Positions 26,593-36,646 are shown, counted from the stretch's first letter. The stretch: 64,000 nucleotides of DNA from Variovorax guangxiensis (GCF_003952165.1 NZ_RXFT01000002.1:248001-312000), one strand, 5' to 3'. The notes: generated by a model from the sequence alone, not told the origin. Translations and numbers: made by a program.

Positions 26593-29500
26593 ATGCTTCA
26601 AGTCGCCAACAGAAAACTCGCGTCGATCAGCGACGTGTTCTTCACCGGGCTGGGCCGCGCGCTCGGCTTCCTGCGTCCGCTGGCCCGCGGACTCATCGGT
26701 TCCTGGCGACCACCGGGCTGGCTGCGCATCCTGGGCGCCTTCCTTCTTCTCGGGCTGCAGTGGCTGCAGCAGCGGCTTGCGTGGCTGGTGCTGCTCGTGC
26801 TGCTTGCACTGGCCGGCTGGGTTGCCCATCCTCATGTCATGAAGTGGTGGCACGGCCTCACGCCCGACCGCGTCGAGCCCGTGGTCGCCACCGCGAAGTC
26901 CGACTCGCCGCAGCGCACGCAGATCGAGCTCGACAGGGGGCCGAATCCCTTCGTCATCAACTTCTCGGCCTCGGTCGCGCCCATCGCGCGCATCGGCCAG
27001 GAAGCCATCGGCGTCAGCATCGAGCCCGCCATTGCCGGGCGCTGGACGTGGACAAAGCAGAACCGCCTCGAATTCCTGCCCGCGCAGGACTGGCCCATCG
27101 GCCAGCCGTACAAGGTGCAGATCGCCGACAGCGCCCTTGCGCCGCACATCGAACTGGCGCAGCGCAAGTACGAGTTCACTTCTCCCGAGTTCACCGCGCA
27201 GTTCATCGGCGCCGAGTTCTACCAGGACCCGGTCCAGGCCAACGTGCGCCGAGCGCTCTTCCAGGTGCGCTTCTCTCACCCCGTCAACACGGCAGAGTTC
27301 GAGAAGCGCCTGGTGCTGACCTACGACCAGCCCTGCAGCAGCTCCTTCTTCAGCGTGGGCAAGTGCGCGAGCGAGAAGTTCACCGTCAGCTACGACAAGC
27401 TGCGCCTCATCGCCACGCTGCAGTCGGAGCCGCTGCCGATTCCAGAGAAGAACCGGCCCGCGATCCTCAGCCTCACGGCCGGCGCGGTCGCCCAGAAGGG
27501 CGGGCCGGCACTGCGCAACGACCTGTCTCGCGCAGTCGACATCCCCGGCCTCTACAGCCTTTCCATCTCCGGCATCGAGCCCACCATCGTCACCGGCGAG
27601 AACGGCGAGCCCGAGCACGTGATGCAGGTCAGCGCGTCCATGCCGGTGCACGAGCGCGAGATGGCGCGCGTGGTGCAGGCCTGGCTGCTGCCCGCCACGG
27701 AGGAAGCCAAGGGCGATCCCGAGGAGAAGTTCGACTGGTCCGCCGATCCGGCGAAGGTGACCGACGCCGTGCTGCGACGCGCGAAGAAGCTCAACCTGCA
27801 GCCCATCGCCAGCGAGCGCGAGGTGACCGAGATGGTCAGCTTCCGCATGCCGCAGGCCGAAGGCGGCCGCTACCTGCTGGTGCGCGTGGCCAAGGGCCTG
27901 AAAACGCCCGGCGGCTACCAGCTGGGCGCCGCGTTCCAGGACGTGCGCCTGCTCAAGACCTTCGCGCCCGAGCTCAGCATCATGAGCCAGGGCTCGCTGC
28001 TCGCGCTCTCCGGCGAGCGCAAGCTGCCGATCCTGGTGCGCGACCTGCCCGGCATCCGCCTGGAAATCGGCCGCCTGCTGCCGCAGCAACTGCAGCACCT
28101 GGTGACGCAGACCAGCGGCGACTTCGCGCATCCGCAGTTCTACGGCGGCCTGCAGTCGGACAACCTCGTCGACCGCTTCCAGAAGGAGATTCCGCTGAGC
28201 ATCCCCGCCGGCAAGGCGCACTACGAGACCGTCGACTTCGCCGAGTACCTGCGCAGCGACGCGACCGACCGCCGCGGCGTGTTCCTGCTCAAGGTGCAAG
28301 GCTACGACCCGAAGGCGAAGAAGAAGCCCGAAGGCGAGGCTCGACCCGAGGAGGCACAGCAGCAGGAAGAGCAGTCTTCCGAAGAGGAAGGTAGCGGCAA
28401 CAACGGCGAAGGCGGCAGCCCCGAGCAGCAGATCGACCAGCGCCTGGTGCTGGTCACCGACCTGGGCATCGTCGCCAAGAAGTCGCTCGACGGCACGCGC
28501 GACGTGTTCGTGCAGAGCATCGCCAGCGGCCAGCCGGTGGCGGGCGCGCTGGTCGAGGTGTGGGGCCGCAACGGGATGATCGTCGCGTCGCAGTCCACCG
28601 ACGCCACCGGCGCGGCCAAACTGCCCAACCTGGCCGGCTACCAGCGCGAGAAGGCGCCCGTGGTGCTGGTGGTGCGCAAGGACGGCGACCTGAGCTTCCT
28701 GCCCTTCAACCGCAGCGACCGCACGCTGGACATCTCGCGCTTCGACGTCGGCGGCCTGCGCGCGGCCGGCGTGCCGAACCAGATGACGGCCTACCTCTTC
28801 AGCGACCGCGGCATCTACCGCCCCGGCGACACCATGCACATCGCGATGATGGTGAAGGCCGGCAACTGGGGAACCTCGCTGCGCGACCTGCCGCTGGAGG
28901 CCGAGATCATCGACGCACGCGGCCTCAGCGTGCGGCGCGAGAAGCTCAGGCTCGGCCCCGGCGGCGCGGCCGAGATCGCCCACACCACGCAGGACACCTC
29001 GCCCACCGGCAACTACGCCGTCAACCTCTACCTGCCGCGGCAGTCGTCGCCGGGCGCGCCCGAGGTGGAGAGCCTGCTGATCGGCAGCACGACGGTGAAG
29101 GTGCAGGAGTTCCTGCCCGACCGCACCAAGGTCACGGCGAAGCTCAGCAGCGAAGTTGCCGAAGGCTGGGTGAGCCCCAAGGACCTGAAGGCGCAGATCG
29201 ACGTGCAGAACCTCTTCGGCACGCCCGCGCCCGACCGCAAGGTGGAAGGCACGCTCACGCTGAGCCCCGGCTTCCCGGTATTCCGCGCCTTCACCGACTA
29301 CGCCTTCTTCGACCCGCAGCGCGCCACCGAGAAGCAGGTGGACGACCTGGGCAGCGTGCAGACCAGCGCAGGCGGCAAGGCCGAGTTCGACCTGCGCCTG
29401 TCGCGCTTCGACGCCGCCACCTACCAGGTGCACGTGCTCGCCAAGGCCTTCGAGCCAGAGGGTGGACGCAGCGTGTCGGCCGAGGCGCAGACGCTGGTGA

Positions 29501-32500
29501 GCGACCTGCCCTACCTCGTCGGCGTGAAGGTCGACGGCGACACCAGCTACGTGAGCAAGGGCGCCGCGCGCAACGCCACGGTGATCGCCATCGACCCGCG
29601 CGCGAAGAAGACGGCCGTGGCCGAACTGAAGATCGAGCGCGTGGAGCGCAAGGTGCTGTCGGTGCTCATCAAGCAGGACAACGGCCTGTACCGCTACGAG
29701 TCGCGCCGCAAGGAGATCGTGCTCGACGAGAAGCCCTTCGCCATCGCGGCCGCGGGCAACAACGTGGCGCTGGACACCGCCGCGCCCGGCAACTTCGCCT
29801 ACGTGGTGCGCAACGCGCAGGGGCTTGAGCTCAACCGCGTGGAATACAGCGTGGCCGGCAACGCCAACGTGTCGCGCTCGCTCGACCGCAACGCCGAGCT
29901 GCAGCTCACGCTCGACCGCAAGGACTACGAGCCGGGCCAGGAGATCTCGGTGAGCATTCGCGCGCCGTACGTGGGCGCGGGCCTCATCACCATCGAGCGC
30001 GACAAGGTCTACGCCCATGCGTGGTTCAAGACCGACAAGACCGCCTCGGTGCAGAAGATCACCGTGCCCAAGGACTTCGAGGGCACCGGCTACATCAACG
30101 TGCACTTCGTGCGCGACCCGGCCTCCGACGAGGTCTACATGAGCCCGCTGTCGTACGGCGTGGTGCCCTTCGCCACCGCGCTGACCAGGCGCACCGCCAA
30201 CCTGCAGCTCACCAGCAGCGAGCTGGTGAAGCCGGGGCAGACCGTGAAGATGAAGCTCACCAGCGACAAGCCCACGCGCGCCGTGGTGTTCGCGGTGGAC
30301 GAGGGCATCCTGCAGGTGGCGCGCTACAAGACGCCCGACCCGCTGAAGCACTTCTTCCAGAAGCGTGCGCTCGAAGTGGGCACGCTGCAGACGCTCGACC
30401 TGATCCTGCCGGAGTTCAAGAAGCTCATGCAAGGGGCCGCGCCCGGCGGCGACGGCGAAGGCGAGCTCGGCAAGCACCTGAACCCGTTCAAGCGCAAGCG
30501 CGACAAGCCGGTGGCCTACTGGTCGGGCCTGGTCGACGTGAGCGGCAGCCGCGAGTTCAGCTACACCGTGCCCGAGAGCTTCAACGGCAGCCTGCGCGTG
30601 ATGGCCGTGGCGGTGAACGACGAGACCACCGCTGCCAAGAGCACCCGCACCGTGGTGCGCGGCGACATGGTGATATTGCCCAACGCACCGCTCGCGATGG
30701 CGCCCGGCGACACCGTCGAGGTGGGCGTGGGCCTGGCCAACAACATCGTCGGCTCGGGCAAGGAGGCGCCCATCGCGCTCACGCTCACCGCCTCGGGCGG
30801 GCTCGAGGTGGTGGGCGACGCCACGCAGACGCTCAAGGTCAACGAGCGCGGCGAAGCCAGCACCAAGTTCAACGTGCGCGCCAAGCCGGGCGAGCAGGCG
30901 GTGCTGGGTTCCTCGGCACTGGTGTTCACATCGACGCACAAGAACTACAGCGCGCGCCTGTCCACCGAGGTGAGCGTGCGGCCCGCGTCGCCCTTCGTCA
31001 CGCTGGTGCAGGCCGGCAGTTTCCAGCGCGCGGGAGAACTCTCGAGCCAGGCCGACCTGTACCCGAACTTCCGCCAGAGCGACGTGGCCGTCTCGGCCGC
31101 GCCCTGGGCCTTCGCGACCGGTCTGATGCAGTACCTGGAGGCCTATCCGCACGGCTGCACCGAGCAGATCACCAGCCAGACCTTCCCGGCGGTGCTGCTT
31201 TCGGGCCGACCCGAGCTCGTGAAGGAAATGTCGCGCGGCCGTACCGCCGAACAGGGCCCGCTGCCCGAGGCGCGCAAGACCTTCGAGCGCTACCTGGTGC
31301 AGCTGCGCGCACGGCAGACGGCCGACGGCGGTTTCTCGCTGTGGCCCGGCGCCGGCACCGACCCCTTCGCGACGCTCTACGCGGTGCAACTGCTCGTCGA
31401 GGCCAAGGACCACAAGCTGCCTGTGCCGCAGGACCTGTTGCAGAAGGCCGATACCTACCTGCAGGGCTGGCTCGGCAGCGGCGACAACACGCTCGACGGC
31501 TGGCGCCAGCGCACGCAGGCCGCCTACCTGCTGACGCGCCAGGGCATCGTCGCGCCGGCCGCGCTCGCCAACCTGCGCGAGGCCCGCCGCAACCAGATGT
31601 CGCGGCAGGGCGTGGGCTGGGGCGACGACCTCGGCGCCGTGTACCTCGCCGCGAGCTACCAGCTCGTGAAGCAGGAGCAGGTGGCCAACGAGCTGCTCGA
31701 CCCGGTGTGGTCCGATCTGCTCGCGCGCACCGAGAAGAAGCAGCGCCGCAACGCCTGGGGCGCCTACTACGACCCGCTGGTGCACGACAGCATGACGCTG
31801 CACCTGGTGGGCCGCCACTTCCCCTCGCGCCTGAAGACGCTGAAGCCCGCGGTGTGGGAGGGCATGGCCCAGATGGTGCGGGAGGGTTGGTACAACAGCC
31901 TGTCGTCGGCGTCGATGCTGCTGGCGGTCGACTCCTACTTCGAGGCCGTGGGGCAGAACGTGGAAGGCAAGCTCTCGGCGAGCACCGTCAATGCGCAAGG
32001 CCAGGCCGCTGCGCTCGTGCTGGGTGCGGTGAATCCGATCACGCGTGCCTCGGTGCCGGCCGGCACCGCGAAGCTGAAGCTGTCGAACGACAGCGACTTC
32101 AACCTCTACTACAGCTGGGCCGAGCAGGGCTTCGAGCGCAACCTGCCCGCAACGCCGGTGAACAAGGGCCTGGAGATCTTCCACGAGGTGCTCGACGCCA
32201 AGGGCAATCCCGTCACCAAGGCCAAGCTCGGCGAAGAGGTCACGGTGCGGGTGCGCGTACGCAGCCTGGAGCGCGCGCAGATCAACGACGTGGCGCTGGT
32301 CGACGTGCTGCCCGGCGGCCTGGAGCCTGTGCTGCAGGCAGTGGGCGACGACGACGATGCCAATGCCGACGCACCGATCTGGAAGAAGCGCCTGGGCGGC
32401 GGCGGATCGTGGAAGGTGCAGTACGCCGATATCCGCGAAGACCGCGTCGTGTTCTATGGCGGCGTCGGCAAGGACCTGCTCGAGGTGACCTACAAGGCCC

Positions 32501-32613
32501 GCGCCACCAACGTGGGCGACTACGTGGTGCCGGCGGCGTACGGCGAGGCGATGTACGACCGTCGCGTGTTCTCGCGCTCGGCGGGTGCGCGCTTCCAGGT
32601 GGTGGCGAATTGA
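26593..32613 (+). CDS. yfhM: Bacterial alpha-2-macroglobulin (YfhM-like)
   Basis: 2006 residues. An N-terminal membrane segment (about 35-75) rather than a lipobox anchors it to the inner membrane; macroglobulin domains follow, and the thioester motif GCTEQ (Cys1522-Gln1525) with the alpha-helical thioester domain lies in the last quarter. Proteases that cut the bait region become trapped. An acidic Gln/Glu/Gly-rich insert lies near residues 577-613. Start ATG at 26593 has GGGAG upstream. pbpC directly downstream is the conserved partner: together they are proposed to defend and repair the periplasm. Confidence 0.92.
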   Translation: MLQVANRKLASISDVFFTGLGRALGFLRPLARGLIGSWRPPGWLRILGAFLLLGLQWLQQRLAWLVLLVLLALAGWVAHPHVMKWWHGLTPDRVEPVVATAKSDSPQRTQIELDRGPNPFVINFSASVAPIARIGQEAIGVSIEPAIAGRWTWTKQNRLEFLPAQDWPIGQPYKVQIADSALAPHIELAQRKYEFTSPEFTAQFIGAEFYQDPVQANVRRALFQVRFSHPVNTAEFEKRLVLTYDQPCSSSFFSVGKCASEKFTVSYDKLRLIATLQSEPLPIPEKNRPAILSLTAGAVAQKGGPALRNDLSRAVDIPGLYSLSISGIEPTIVTGENGEPEHVMQVSASMPVHEREMARVVQAWLLPATEEAKGDPEEKFDWSADPAKVTDAVLRRAKKLNLQPIASEREVTEMVSFRMPQAEGGRYLLVRVAKGLKTPGGYQLGAAFQDVRLLKTFAPELSIMSQGSLLALSGERKLPILVRDLPGIRLEIGRLLPQQLQHLVTQTSGDFAHPQFYGGLQSDNLVDRFQKEIPLSIPAGKAHYETVDFAEYLRSDATDRRGVFLLKVQGYDPKAKKKPEGEARPEEAQQQEEQSSEEEGSGNNGEGGSPEQQIDQRLVLVTDLGIVAKKSLDGTRDVFVQSIASGQPVAGALVEVWGRNGMIVASQSTDATGAAKLPNLAGYQREKAPVVLVVRKDGDLSFLPFNRSDRTLDISRFDVGGLRAAGVPNQMTAYLFSDRGIYRPGDTMHIAMMVKAGNWGTSLRDLPLEAEIIDARGLSVRREKLRLGPGGAAEIAHTTQDTSPTGNYAVNLYLPRQSSPGAPEVESLLIGSTTVKVQEFLPDRTKVTAKLSSEVAEGWVSPKDLKAQIDVQNLFGTPAPDRKVEGTLTLSPGFPVFRAFTDYAFFDPQRATEKQVDDLGSVQTSAGGKAEFDLRLSRFDAATYQVHVLAKAFEPEGGRSVSAEAQTLVSDLPYLVGVKVDGDTSYVSKGAARNATVIAIDPRAKKTAVAELKIERVERKVLSVLIKQDNGLYRYESRRKEIVLDEKPFAIAAAGNNVALDTAAPGNFAYVVRNAQGLELNRVEYSVAGNANVSRSLDRNAELQLTLDRKDYEPGQEISVSIRAPYVGAGLITIERDKVYAHAWFKTDKTASVQKITVPKDFEGTGYINVHFVRDPASDEVYMSPLSYGVVPFATALTRRTANLQLTSSELVKPGQTVKMKLTSDKPTRAVVFAVDEGILQVARYKTPDPLKHFFQKRALEVGTLQTLDLILPEFKKLMQGAAPGGDGEGELGKHLNPFKRKRDKPVAYWSGLVDVSGSREFSYTVPESFNGSLRVMAVAVNDETTAAKSTRTVVRGDMVILPNAPLAMAPGDTVEVGVGLANNIVGSGKEAPIALTLTASGGLEVVGDATQTLKVNERGEASTKFNVRAKPGEQAVLGSSALVFTSTHKNYSARLSTEVSVRPASPFVTLVQAGSFQRAGELSSQADLYPNFRQSDVAVSAAPWAFATGLMQYLEAYPHGCTEQITSQTFPAVLLSGRPELVKEMSRGRTAEQGPLPEARKTFERYLVQLRARQTADGGFSLWPGAGTDPFATLYAVQLLVEAKDHKLPVPQDLLQKADTYLQGWLGSGDNTLDGWRQRTQAAYLLTRQGIVAPAALANLREARRNQMSRQGVGWGDDLGAVYLAASYQLVKQEQVANELLDPVWSDLLARTEKKQRRNAWGAYYDPLVHDSMTLHLVGRHFPSRLKTLKPAVWEGMAQMVREGWYNSLSSASMLLAVDSYFEAVGQNVEGKLSASTVNAQGQAAALVLGAVNPITRASVPAGTAKLKLSNDSDFNLYYSWAEQGFERNLPATPVNKGLEIFHEVLDAKGNPVTKAKLGEEVTVRVRVRSLERAQINDVALVDVLPGGLEPVLQAVGDDDDANADAPIWKKRLGGGGSWKVQYADIREDRVVFYGGVGKDLLEVTYKARATNVGDYVVPAAYGEAMYDRRVFSRSAGARFQVVAN

Positions 32614-32635
32614 TCATGACGCGCCCGCGCCTTGT

Positions 32636-32680
32636 CCCCTCTCCCGCGTGCGGGAGAGGGCTAGGGTGAGGGTGAGGGTG
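32636..32680. repeat. REP-like palindrome, copy 1
   Basis: CCCTCTCCC-gcgtgc-GGGAGAGGG followed by CTAGGGTGAGGGTGAGGG. This hairpin-plus-tail sequence is a widespread REP/BIME pattern in proteobacteria (from memory). It lies between the macroglobulin and pbpC genes and pairs with an inverted copy at 32721. Confidence 0.8.
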
Positions 32681-32691
32681 CGGCGCTCCCC

Positions 32692-35055
32692 ATGACCCCC
32701 GCGCTCGATCCGTCGCCGATGCCCTCACCCCAGCCCTCTCCCAGGGGGAGAGGGAGGAAGAGAGCAGTCATCGCTTTCGCAGCCGTAGTCTTCCTGCTCG
32801 CGCTGCTGCGCCTGTGGCCTCACGCTCCGCTGAGCGAAACCGTCGGCAGCTCGCGCGCCGTCTACGCGCAAGGCGGCGAGCTGATGCGCCTCACGCTCGC
32901 CGCCGACGAGCAATACCGGCTCTGGGTGCCGCTGGAGCGCATCTCGCCCACGCTGGTCGACGCGGTGCTGCTGTACGAAGACCGGAGCTTCTACGCGCAC
33001 CCCGGCGTCAATCCTGCCGCGCTGGTGCGCAGCGCATGGCGCATCGCCAGCGGCGAGCGCAGGCAGGGCGGCTCCACGCTCACGATGCAGCTCGCGCGCC
33101 GCGTGTACGGCATCGACAGCCGCACGCCCACCGGCAAGGTCGCGCAGATCTTCGCGGCGCTGTGGCTGGAGGCCCGCTTCAGCAAGCACGACATCCTGGA
33201 GGCGTATCTCAACACCGCGCCCTACGGCGGCAACATCGAGGGCGTGCAGGCCGCCAGCCTCATCTACTTCCGCAAGGACGCTGCGAAGCTCAGCCTTCCA
33301 GAGGCGCTGACGCTCGCGGTGATTCCGCAGAACCCCGTCAAGCGCATCGCCGAGCGTGGGCGCAACGCGGAGTTGCAGGCCGCGCGCGAGCGCCTGTCGG
33401 CGCTGTGGGCGGAGCGCGATCCCGCGGCGAAGCAGCATGCGCCCGACGCGCAGCTCGCGCTGTCGGCCCAGTCGCGCGGCAGCCTGCCCTTTCTCGCGCC
33501 TCACGCCACCGACATGCTGCTCGCGCAGGAGCGCGGCGTGCAGGAGGTGCGCACCACCATCGACCTGCGCATGCAGGTCACGCTCGAGCGCGTGATGGCG
33601 CAATACCTGCGCGCGCACGCCGACGTGGGCATGAACAACGCGAGCGCGCTGCTGCTCGATGCGTCGACGATGCAGGTGCGCGCGATGATCGGCTCGGCCG
33701 ACTTCCGCAACGACGCCATCTCGGGCCAGGTCAACGGCGTGCTGGCCAAGCGCTCGCCGGGCTCCACGCTCAAGCCCTTCATCTACGCGCTGGCGCTCGA
33801 CCAGGGGCTGCTGCACCAGAAGACGATGCTGAAGGACGCGCCCACCTCCTTCGGCCCCTACACGCCCGAGAACTTCGACCACCGTTTCGCCGGACCGCTG
33901 CCGGCGCAGGAGGCGCTGATCCGCAGCCGCAACGTGCCCGCGGTGGCCGTGGCCGCGAAGCTCTCGAAGCCCGGCCTCTACGACTTCATGCGGCTGGCGG
34001 GCGTGCAGAAGCTGCAGAGCGAGCAGCACTACGGCCTCGCGCTGGTGCTGGGCGGCGGCGAGGTCACGCCCGAGGAGCTGGCCGGCATGTACGCGACGCT
34101 GGCCAACGGCGGCATCTCGCAGCCCATCCGCTACACGCAGCCCCAGCCCGACGAGAAGCCCGTGCAGCCGCTGCGCCTGCTGAGCGAAGAGGCCTCGTTC
34201 ATCACGCTCGACATGCTGCGCCACACGCCGCGCCCCGACACCACGCTGCCCGCGCGCCCGGCCATCGCATGGAAGACGGGCACCTCCTGGGGCTTCCGCG
34301 ATGCATGGACGGCCGGCGTGTTCGGCCGCCACGTGCTGGTGGTGTGGGTCGGCAATTTCGACGGCAGCAGCAATCCGGCGCTGGTGGGCGTGGATGCCGC
34401 GGCGCCGCTCTTCCTTCGCATGGTCGACGCGCTGCGCGCCGAGCGGCTGGACCCGGGCGAGATGGCATCGCGCCGGCCGCCCGACCTGCGCCAGGTGGAG
34501 GTTTGCGCGGCGACGGGCGGCCTGCCCGATGCGCTGTGCCCGGTGCGCACCATGACCTGGTTCATCGCGGGCAAGTCGCCGATCCAGGTCAGCAACCTGC
34601 ATCGCGCGGTGTGGGTCGACGAGACCACGGGCAAGGTCGTCTGCGGCCCGCAGCCCAACGCGCGGCAGCAGGTGGTGGAGCAATGGGGCAGCGACATGCG
34701 CCGGCTGTTCCGGCAGGCCGGGCTGCCGCGCGCGAGTGCGCCCGCGGACGGCTGCGAGAAAACGGACGGTGACGCAACGGAAAGTGCTCCCCTCATCACC
34801 TCGCCGCTGCGCGGCGTGCGCCACACGCTGCGCGCGAAGAAGCCCGAGCCGCTGGTGCTGCGCGCCGAGGCCGGGGCCGGCACGCAGGCGATCTACTGGT
34901 TCGCGGACGACGCGCTCATCGGCCGCGCCGCGCCGGGCGAAGGCATCACATGGATGCCCGATCTCGCGTCATCCGGGCGGCGCTACCTGCTGCGCGCGGT
35001 CGATGACCAGGGGCGCGCCGAGTCGCGCGAGGTGACGGTCGACATCGCGCCCTGA
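32692..35055 (+). CDS. pbpC: Penicillin-binding protein 1C
   Basis: 787 residues: one membrane helix (about 25-42), GT51 glycosyltransferase domain with catalytic Glu96 in YEDRSFYAHPGV and 'GGSTLTMQLARR', then a transpeptidase domain with Ser358 in SPGSTLKPF, 'SRN' and KTG (Lys528), and a C-terminal PBP1C domain (BiPBP_C). It polymerises peptidoglycan in the periplasm. The first 25 residues (Pro/Ser/Arg-rich) are encoded by a REP-like repeat; ATG at 32692 or 32719 are the only plausible starts. Follows yfhM by 78 bases. Confidence 0.92.
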   Translation: MTPALDPSPMPSPQPSPRGRGRKRAVIAFAAVVFLLALLRLWPHAPLSETVGSSRAVYAQGGELMRLTLAADEQYRLWVPLERISPTLVDAVLLYEDRSFYAHPGVNPAALVRSAWRIASGERRQGGSTLTMQLARRVYGIDSRTPTGKVAQIFAALWLEARFSKHDILEAYLNTAPYGGNIEGVQAASLIYFRKDAAKLSLPEALTLAVIPQNPVKRIAERGRNAELQAARERLSALWAERDPAAKQHAPDAQLALSAQSRGSLPFLAPHATDMLLAQERGVQEVRTTIDLRMQVTLERVMAQYLRAHADVGMNNASALLLDASTMQVRAMIGSADFRNDAISGQVNGVLAKRSPGSTLKPFIYALALDQGLLHQKTMLKDAPTSFGPYTPENFDHRFAGPLPAQEALIRSRNVPAVAVAAKLSKPGLYDFMRLAGVQKLQSEQHYGLALVLGGGEVTPEELAGMYATLANGGISQPIRYTQPQPDEKPVQPLRLLSEEASFITLDMLRHTPRPDTTLPARPAIAWKTGTSWGFRDAWTAGVFGRHVLVVWVGNFDGSSNPALVGVDAAAPLFLRMVDALRAERLDPGEMASRRPPDLRQVEVCAATGGLPDALCPVRTMTWFIAGKSPIQVSNLHRAVWVDETTGKVVCGPQPNARQQVVEQWGSDMRRLFRQAGLPRASAPADGCEKTDGDATESAPLITSPLRGVRHTLRAKKPEPLVLRAEAGAGTQAIYWFADDALIGRAAPGEGITWMPDLASSGRRYLLRAVDDQGRAESREVTVDIAP
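32721..32755. repeat. REP-like palindrome, inverted copy 2 (inside pbpC start)
   Basis: CCCTCACCCCAG then CCCTCTCCC-aggg-GGGAGAGGG, the inverted counterpart of the copy at 32636. It lies within the 5' coding part of pbpC and encodes its Pro/Ser/Arg-rich cytoplasmic tail. The pair forms a BIME-like unit about 120 bases long. Confidence 0.8.
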
Positions 35056-35134
35056 AGTCGCGCGGGGCATGTCATGGCCGCGTCACTCCTTGCCGGCATG
35101 GTCACGCGTTTTCGACTTGGAACCTTTCCCGCTC

Positions 35135-36487
35135 ATGACGCGTTTCGCTCCCCTGTCCTTCGCCGCCCTTGCTGCCGCCCTCGCATGCACCGCAGTCCAG
35201 GCGCAGACCGCCTTTCCCGCCACGCTCGCCGGCCACGCGGTGCTGCCAGCGCAGAGCTTCGTCGCGGCGCCCAAGGATGCGCCGGCCGACCTGCAGGTCA
35301 GCGGCAAGTTCACCACCGGCAAGCGCGTCGAGGCCGTGGGCACGGTCGAAGGCCTCTCGGGCGGCCGCGGCACCGGCGTGTCGCTGCCCTTCAAGGGCCA
35401 GCCGCTGCAGGGCCACTCCGGCATCAAGAAGATGGACGACGGCAGCTTCTGGATCCTCACCGACAACGGCGCCGGCGCCAAGGCCAACTCGCCCGACTTC
35501 ATGCTCTACCTGAACCACTACAAGGTGGACTTCAGGAGCGGCAAGTTCAACCGCATCGAGACTGTCTTCCTGCACGACCCCGACAAGAAGGTGCCCTTCC
35601 GCATCGTCCATGAAGGCACGAAGCAGCGCTACCTGACGGGCTCGGACTTCGACCCCGAGAGCTTCCAGTTCGCCGGCGGCGCACTGTGGATCGGCGAGGA
35701 GTTCGGCCCCTTCCTCATCAAGGCCGACCTCAAGGGCAAGGTGCTCGCCGTGTACGACACGCTGGTCGACGGCAAGGCCGTGCGCTCGCCCGACCATCCG
35801 GCCGTGACCACGCCCGGCGCTCCGGGCGGCGCGGTCGACTTCCAGATCAAGCGCTCCAAGGGCTTCGAGGGCATGGCCTCGTCGAAGGACGGCAGCAAGC
35901 TGTATGCGCTGCTCGAAGGCCCGGTGTGGAACGCCGAGGCCAAGGACTACGAGAAGGTCGAGGGCAAGGAGGCCTTGCGCGTTCTGGAATTCGACATCGC
36001 CACCGAGAAGTGGACCGGCCGGCATTGGAAATACGTGCTCGAAGCCAACGGCAACGCCATCGGCGACTTCAACATGATCGACGGCAGCACGGGCCTCATC
36101 ATCGAGCGCGACAACGGCGAAGGCACCAGCGACAAGGCCTGCCCCGAAGGCCAGAAGCGCACCGACTGCTTCCACGACATCGCCAGGTTCAAGCGCGTCT
36201 ACAAGGTCGAGCTCAGCGATGCCAACGTGGGCGGCCCGGTGCGCAAGATCGGCTACATCGACCTGCTGAACATCGCCGACCCGGACAAGCTCGCACGCAA
36301 GCCCCTGAACGACGGCGTGCTGAAGTTCCCCTTCTTCACCATCGAGAACGTCGACGTGGTCGACGCCACCCACATCGTGGTCGGCAACGACAACAACCTG
36401 CCGTTCTCGAGCAGCCGCGAGCCGAACAAGGCGGACGACAACGAGTTGGTGCTGCTGGAGGCGGGGGCGCTGCTGCAGGCGAAGTAG
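35135..36487 (+). CDS. Secreted esterase-like phytase family protein
   Basis: 450 residues. Signal peptide about 1-24 (MTRFAPLSFAALAAALACTAVQAQ). The remainder matches the 'esterase-like activity of phytase' domain (PF13449): 'VEGLSGGRGTGVSLP', 'LTDNGAGAKANSPDFML', 'LWIGEEFGPFL' and 'GFEGMASSKDG' are beta-propeller blades. It should act in the periplasm on phosphorylated or ester substrates; the true substrate is unknown. An upstream ATG would spoil the signal peptide, so 35135 is preferred. Confidence 0.82.
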   Translation: MTRFAPLSFAALAAALACTAVQAQTAFPATLAGHAVLPAQSFVAAPKDAPADLQVSGKFTTGKRVEAVGTVEGLSGGRGTGVSLPFKGQPLQGHSGIKKMDDGSFWILTDNGAGAKANSPDFMLYLNHYKVDFRSGKFNRIETVFLHDPDKKVPFRIVHEGTKQRYLTGSDFDPESFQFAGGALWIGEEFGPFLIKADLKGKVLAVYDTLVDGKAVRSPDHPAVTTPGAPGGAVDFQIKRSKGFEGMASSKDGSKLYALLEGPVWNAEAKDYEKVEGKEALRVLEFDIATEKWTGRHWKYVLEANGNAIGDFNMIDGSTGLIIERDNGEGTSDKACPEGQKRTDCFHDIARFKRVYKVELSDANVGGPVRKIGYIDLLNIADPDKLARKPLNDGVLKFPFFTIENVDVVDATHIVVGNDNNLPFSSSREPNKADDNELVLLEAGALLQAK

Positions 36488-36556
36488 GCGGCGCGGACGC
36501 GTCCGGGCGGCAATGTCCCGGATCGCTGGCGGGGTGGTAGAGAAAAGTTCTTTCCA

Positions 36557-36575
36557 GATGAGTATCATTCTCATC
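36557..36575 (+). promoter_or_regulatory. Candidate Fur box
   Basis: GATGAGTATCATTCTCATC is a near-palindrome (GATGAG-N7-CTCATC) that matches 12 of 19 positions of the classic Fur consensus GATAATGATAATCATTATC. It sits 68 bases upstream of the DUF3649 start, in the only intergenic space before an iron-uptake-type operon. Fur with Fe2+ would repress the operon when iron is plentiful. Confidence 0.7.
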
Positions 36576-36601
36576 TTCTCGGATCTCTCCTCCCTTTTTC
36601 C

Positions 36602-36646
36602 ATGAATCTCCGAACGACCTCGCACGCCGTCCGGCGCGCGTCGTGA
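36602..36646 (+). CDS. Possible 14-residue leader peptide
   Basis: An ATG opens a 14-codon frame (MNLRTTSHAVRRAS) whose TGA overlaps the GTG start of the DUF3649 gene (GTGA). That arrangement would couple the two. No good ribosome site precedes the ATG, so it may be chance. Confidence 0.25.
   Translation: MNLRTTSHAVRRAS

Noticed and set aside
26539..32184. A very long stop-free frame antisense to the macroglobulin gene
   Set aside because: It is a codon-bias shadow: high GC3 removes stops from the complementary frame. The protein is Arg/His/Gln rich without any recognisable domain.
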